Shown one piece after another: positions 62,301 to 64,000 of a stretch of 64,000 nucleotides of DNA (position 1 is its first letter; every line of letters begins with the position of its first letter). The DNA is taken from assembly GCF_020184175.1 (NCBI RefSeq), contig NC_065532.1, positions 25,482,001-25,546,000 of the forward strand, read 5' to 3'. The notes below the pieces were generated by a model, which ran no database searches, was not told the origin of the DNA, and saw only the letters and a list, made by a program, of their open reading frames with translations. The DNA is from Aphis gossypii. Its lineage: Eukaryota; Arthropoda; Insecta; Hemiptera; Aphididae. A program made the position numbers and the translations under genes.

Positions 62301-64000
62301 AAAAATGTAAGAAATAACTTTTTTTTTGAAATGTAGAAAAAATATATTACAAAAAGAGAGTATTTTCTGTACAAAAAAGCAGCGGTTACATCCATTAATA
62401 AAATACAAAATATTTTGTCGGTAATGCAGTTTTCGTTTTGAACCCCGTTCATCATTAACCAGATGTAACAATGTTGTACTATAGCTCTGTTGTCTTTAAA
62501 ATAACCATCAGTTTAAAATAATATTATAATTTCATGGAGTTTAACTTATAATTAAAATTCTTACGCCACGTATTATTCTATCCCTTTTTAGAAGAAAATA
62601 TTACAACAACGCCAACATCGAGATACAAAGTTTGTATGGTAGCATATTTTAAGCGTTCTGGTTTTTATATTTGTATTTATTACTAAGCTATTGTTTGAGT
62701 ATTTATATAGTTACTAAAATAACGTGGAAATACACTGAGTATACTATACTTATATAATATACAATATTGCGGATAAACATAAGTAAATAAATAAAATTGT
62801 ATTTAATTTATTAACTAACATAATAATATAACCAACTAATTTATTTAGATATTATTGTTTCGTCTTAAAAAAATATTTAAACAATGCGTTAACTATAATT
62901 TTATTTACATCATATGTATTAGGTACCTTATTAATATTAGATGATTATTTAATTTTTATGCGTATGAGTAAAACTATAGTAAAGTAGTGTACAATGTTGC
63001 ACGTACTTTTAAACTACACACACATATTTACGTATTTTTATTAGATCATTTATAACATAAAATATTATTATATAGGTAACCTATTTAAATATTTTGGTTA
63101 CATTTTTTATTTGATTATTTGCTTGCTCACAACACACGATTCAATTAAATCTTAGACATCTTATTATGTTTACGGGTGACACTATTGTAAGTAAATCGCA
63201 AGCTCTCCATTCGCAATAAACGTTTTGCATGAGTTGGTTGTTATCATTGAAATTTAACATAATATAATTAGAACAATGATATGATTAAATCATGACAACA
63301 CTAATTTTGACAGGTCTCGTTATAAACTATTGACACATTATTGTTTATTGTATCTATATACTCTTCCGTTGTAACTGCCCATAGATACAATCTTAGACAA
63401 ATTCCTCTTGAGATTTCCATACTAGCTGTCATCCTTATGTCTTCAGGATGTAGTCATCCCTTGAGGTAAGCAACAGAGTACCTGCACAAGCATAGTTCCA
63501 AGTGAGATAACATTGCATGCCATTTATAAATTTTTTAGTTTTAAGTTTTCCGCTAGATAGACAAGTCGTCATAACGATAAAGCATATATAATATTAATTT
63601 TAATTGCACTTTTCAAACAGAATTTAGAGCCTAAAATATAAAATGTATTGAGACAATTTTAGTTAAACTATTATTAATACCGATATCATTTAAAATAATT
63701 TTTTAGCAAATAATTTAAATATATCCCCCTTCTTATCATAAATCAACTGTTTAAATATTATTGTTCTACAAGAGACGACGTGTAGAAGTCATGTATGTGA
63801 TGACGTATTATACGTACATGTTCATGTATTATAATGATGAATCATTGATAGCTAATGTTATATACGACGAGTTCTGTAATTTATTGTATTTTAATAATAT
63901 ACTTAAAATAATATAGATAATTTTTTGGATCGTAAATCAAAAAGTCTTGTTCTTAGTTGTGAACCATAAATTAATTATTTTGTTGCTGTTGTTTGTCGAG
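56347..64000. other. Long region without recognised gene
   Basis: After the NARS1 3' UTR no exon of a known family is seen on either strand. From about 57.0 to 58.5 kb the sequence is richer in G+C and CpG, with overlapping open frames in two or three phases (57220-57788, 57858-58193) that give low-complexity, unrecognisable translations. This looks like a promoter, noncoding exon or CpG-dense patch instead of coding DNA. The remainder (58.5-64 kb) is AT-rich with no supported feature. Confidence 0.5.

Noticed and set aside
62153..62455. 100-codon minus-strand ORF
   Set aside because: Phe/Lys/Tyr-rich translation typical of random AT-rich DNA, with no splice or family support.
1..64000. tRNA genes
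   Set aside because: I looked for the B-box pattern GGTTCRAATCC on both strands and saw none with a matching acceptor stem; a tRNAscan-SE run would settle it.

Overview
The window is AT-rich nuclear DNA of an insect, almost certainly an aphid (Hemiptera, Aphididae). The evidence is multi-exon genes with GT-AG introns, insect-type orthologues, the strong A+T bias and the many short TIR elements in introns and spacers. Species cannot be fixed from sequence alone. I rebuilt every gene below by walking exon by exon, checking donor and acceptor dinucleotides and codon phase. All complete models close to a whole number of codons.

Layout. 1-5430: no coding signal, upstream of inscuteable (insc, + strand, coding exons 5451-11692). 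13931-14690: broken myosin-V fragment (+). 16736-19308: RpLP0 (-), with a 5'-UTR exon near 19765-19880; its introns hold four box C/D snoRNA candidates in two tandem pairs. 22254-23702: UBE2J2-type E2 (+). 25818-26832: TYSND1-like serine protease (-). 30210-39614: a 14-exon ANKRD26-like ankyrin/coiled-coil gene (-), carrying a dead hAT transposon in intron 3. 43346-48010: a very tight same-strand series LYRM2 / XRCC2 / TTI2 (+). 48761-51917: ZGPAT (-), convergent with TTI2 and divergent from NARS1 (52575-56346, +). 56347-64000: no gene recognised, although 57.0-58.5 kb is richer in G+C and may be a promoter or noncoding exon of a gene lying outside.

The genes are mostly housekeeping: translation (RpLP0, NARS1), ERAD ubiquitination (UBE2J2), PIKK assembly (TTI2), recombination repair (XRCC2), mitochondrial LYR protein (LYRM2) and transcription or splicing (ZGPAT). 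The exception is the cell-polarity adaptor inscuteable. No operon in the bacterial sense exists. LYRM2-XRCC2-TTI2, however, looks like a shared or alternatively processed transcription unit: the XRCC2 start codon lies 13 nt after the LYRM2 stop, and the whole XRCC2 ORF lies between a good donor and the TTI2 acceptor.

Mobile DNA is plentiful. At least eight hAT-type elements with matching TIRs were found (five with 8-bp target duplications at 7/8 or 8/8 identity, one with a 6/8 match and one without a clear duplication), plus one mariner-type MITE flanked by TA. Four of the hAT elements share one TIR family, and one of these retains a decayed transposase.
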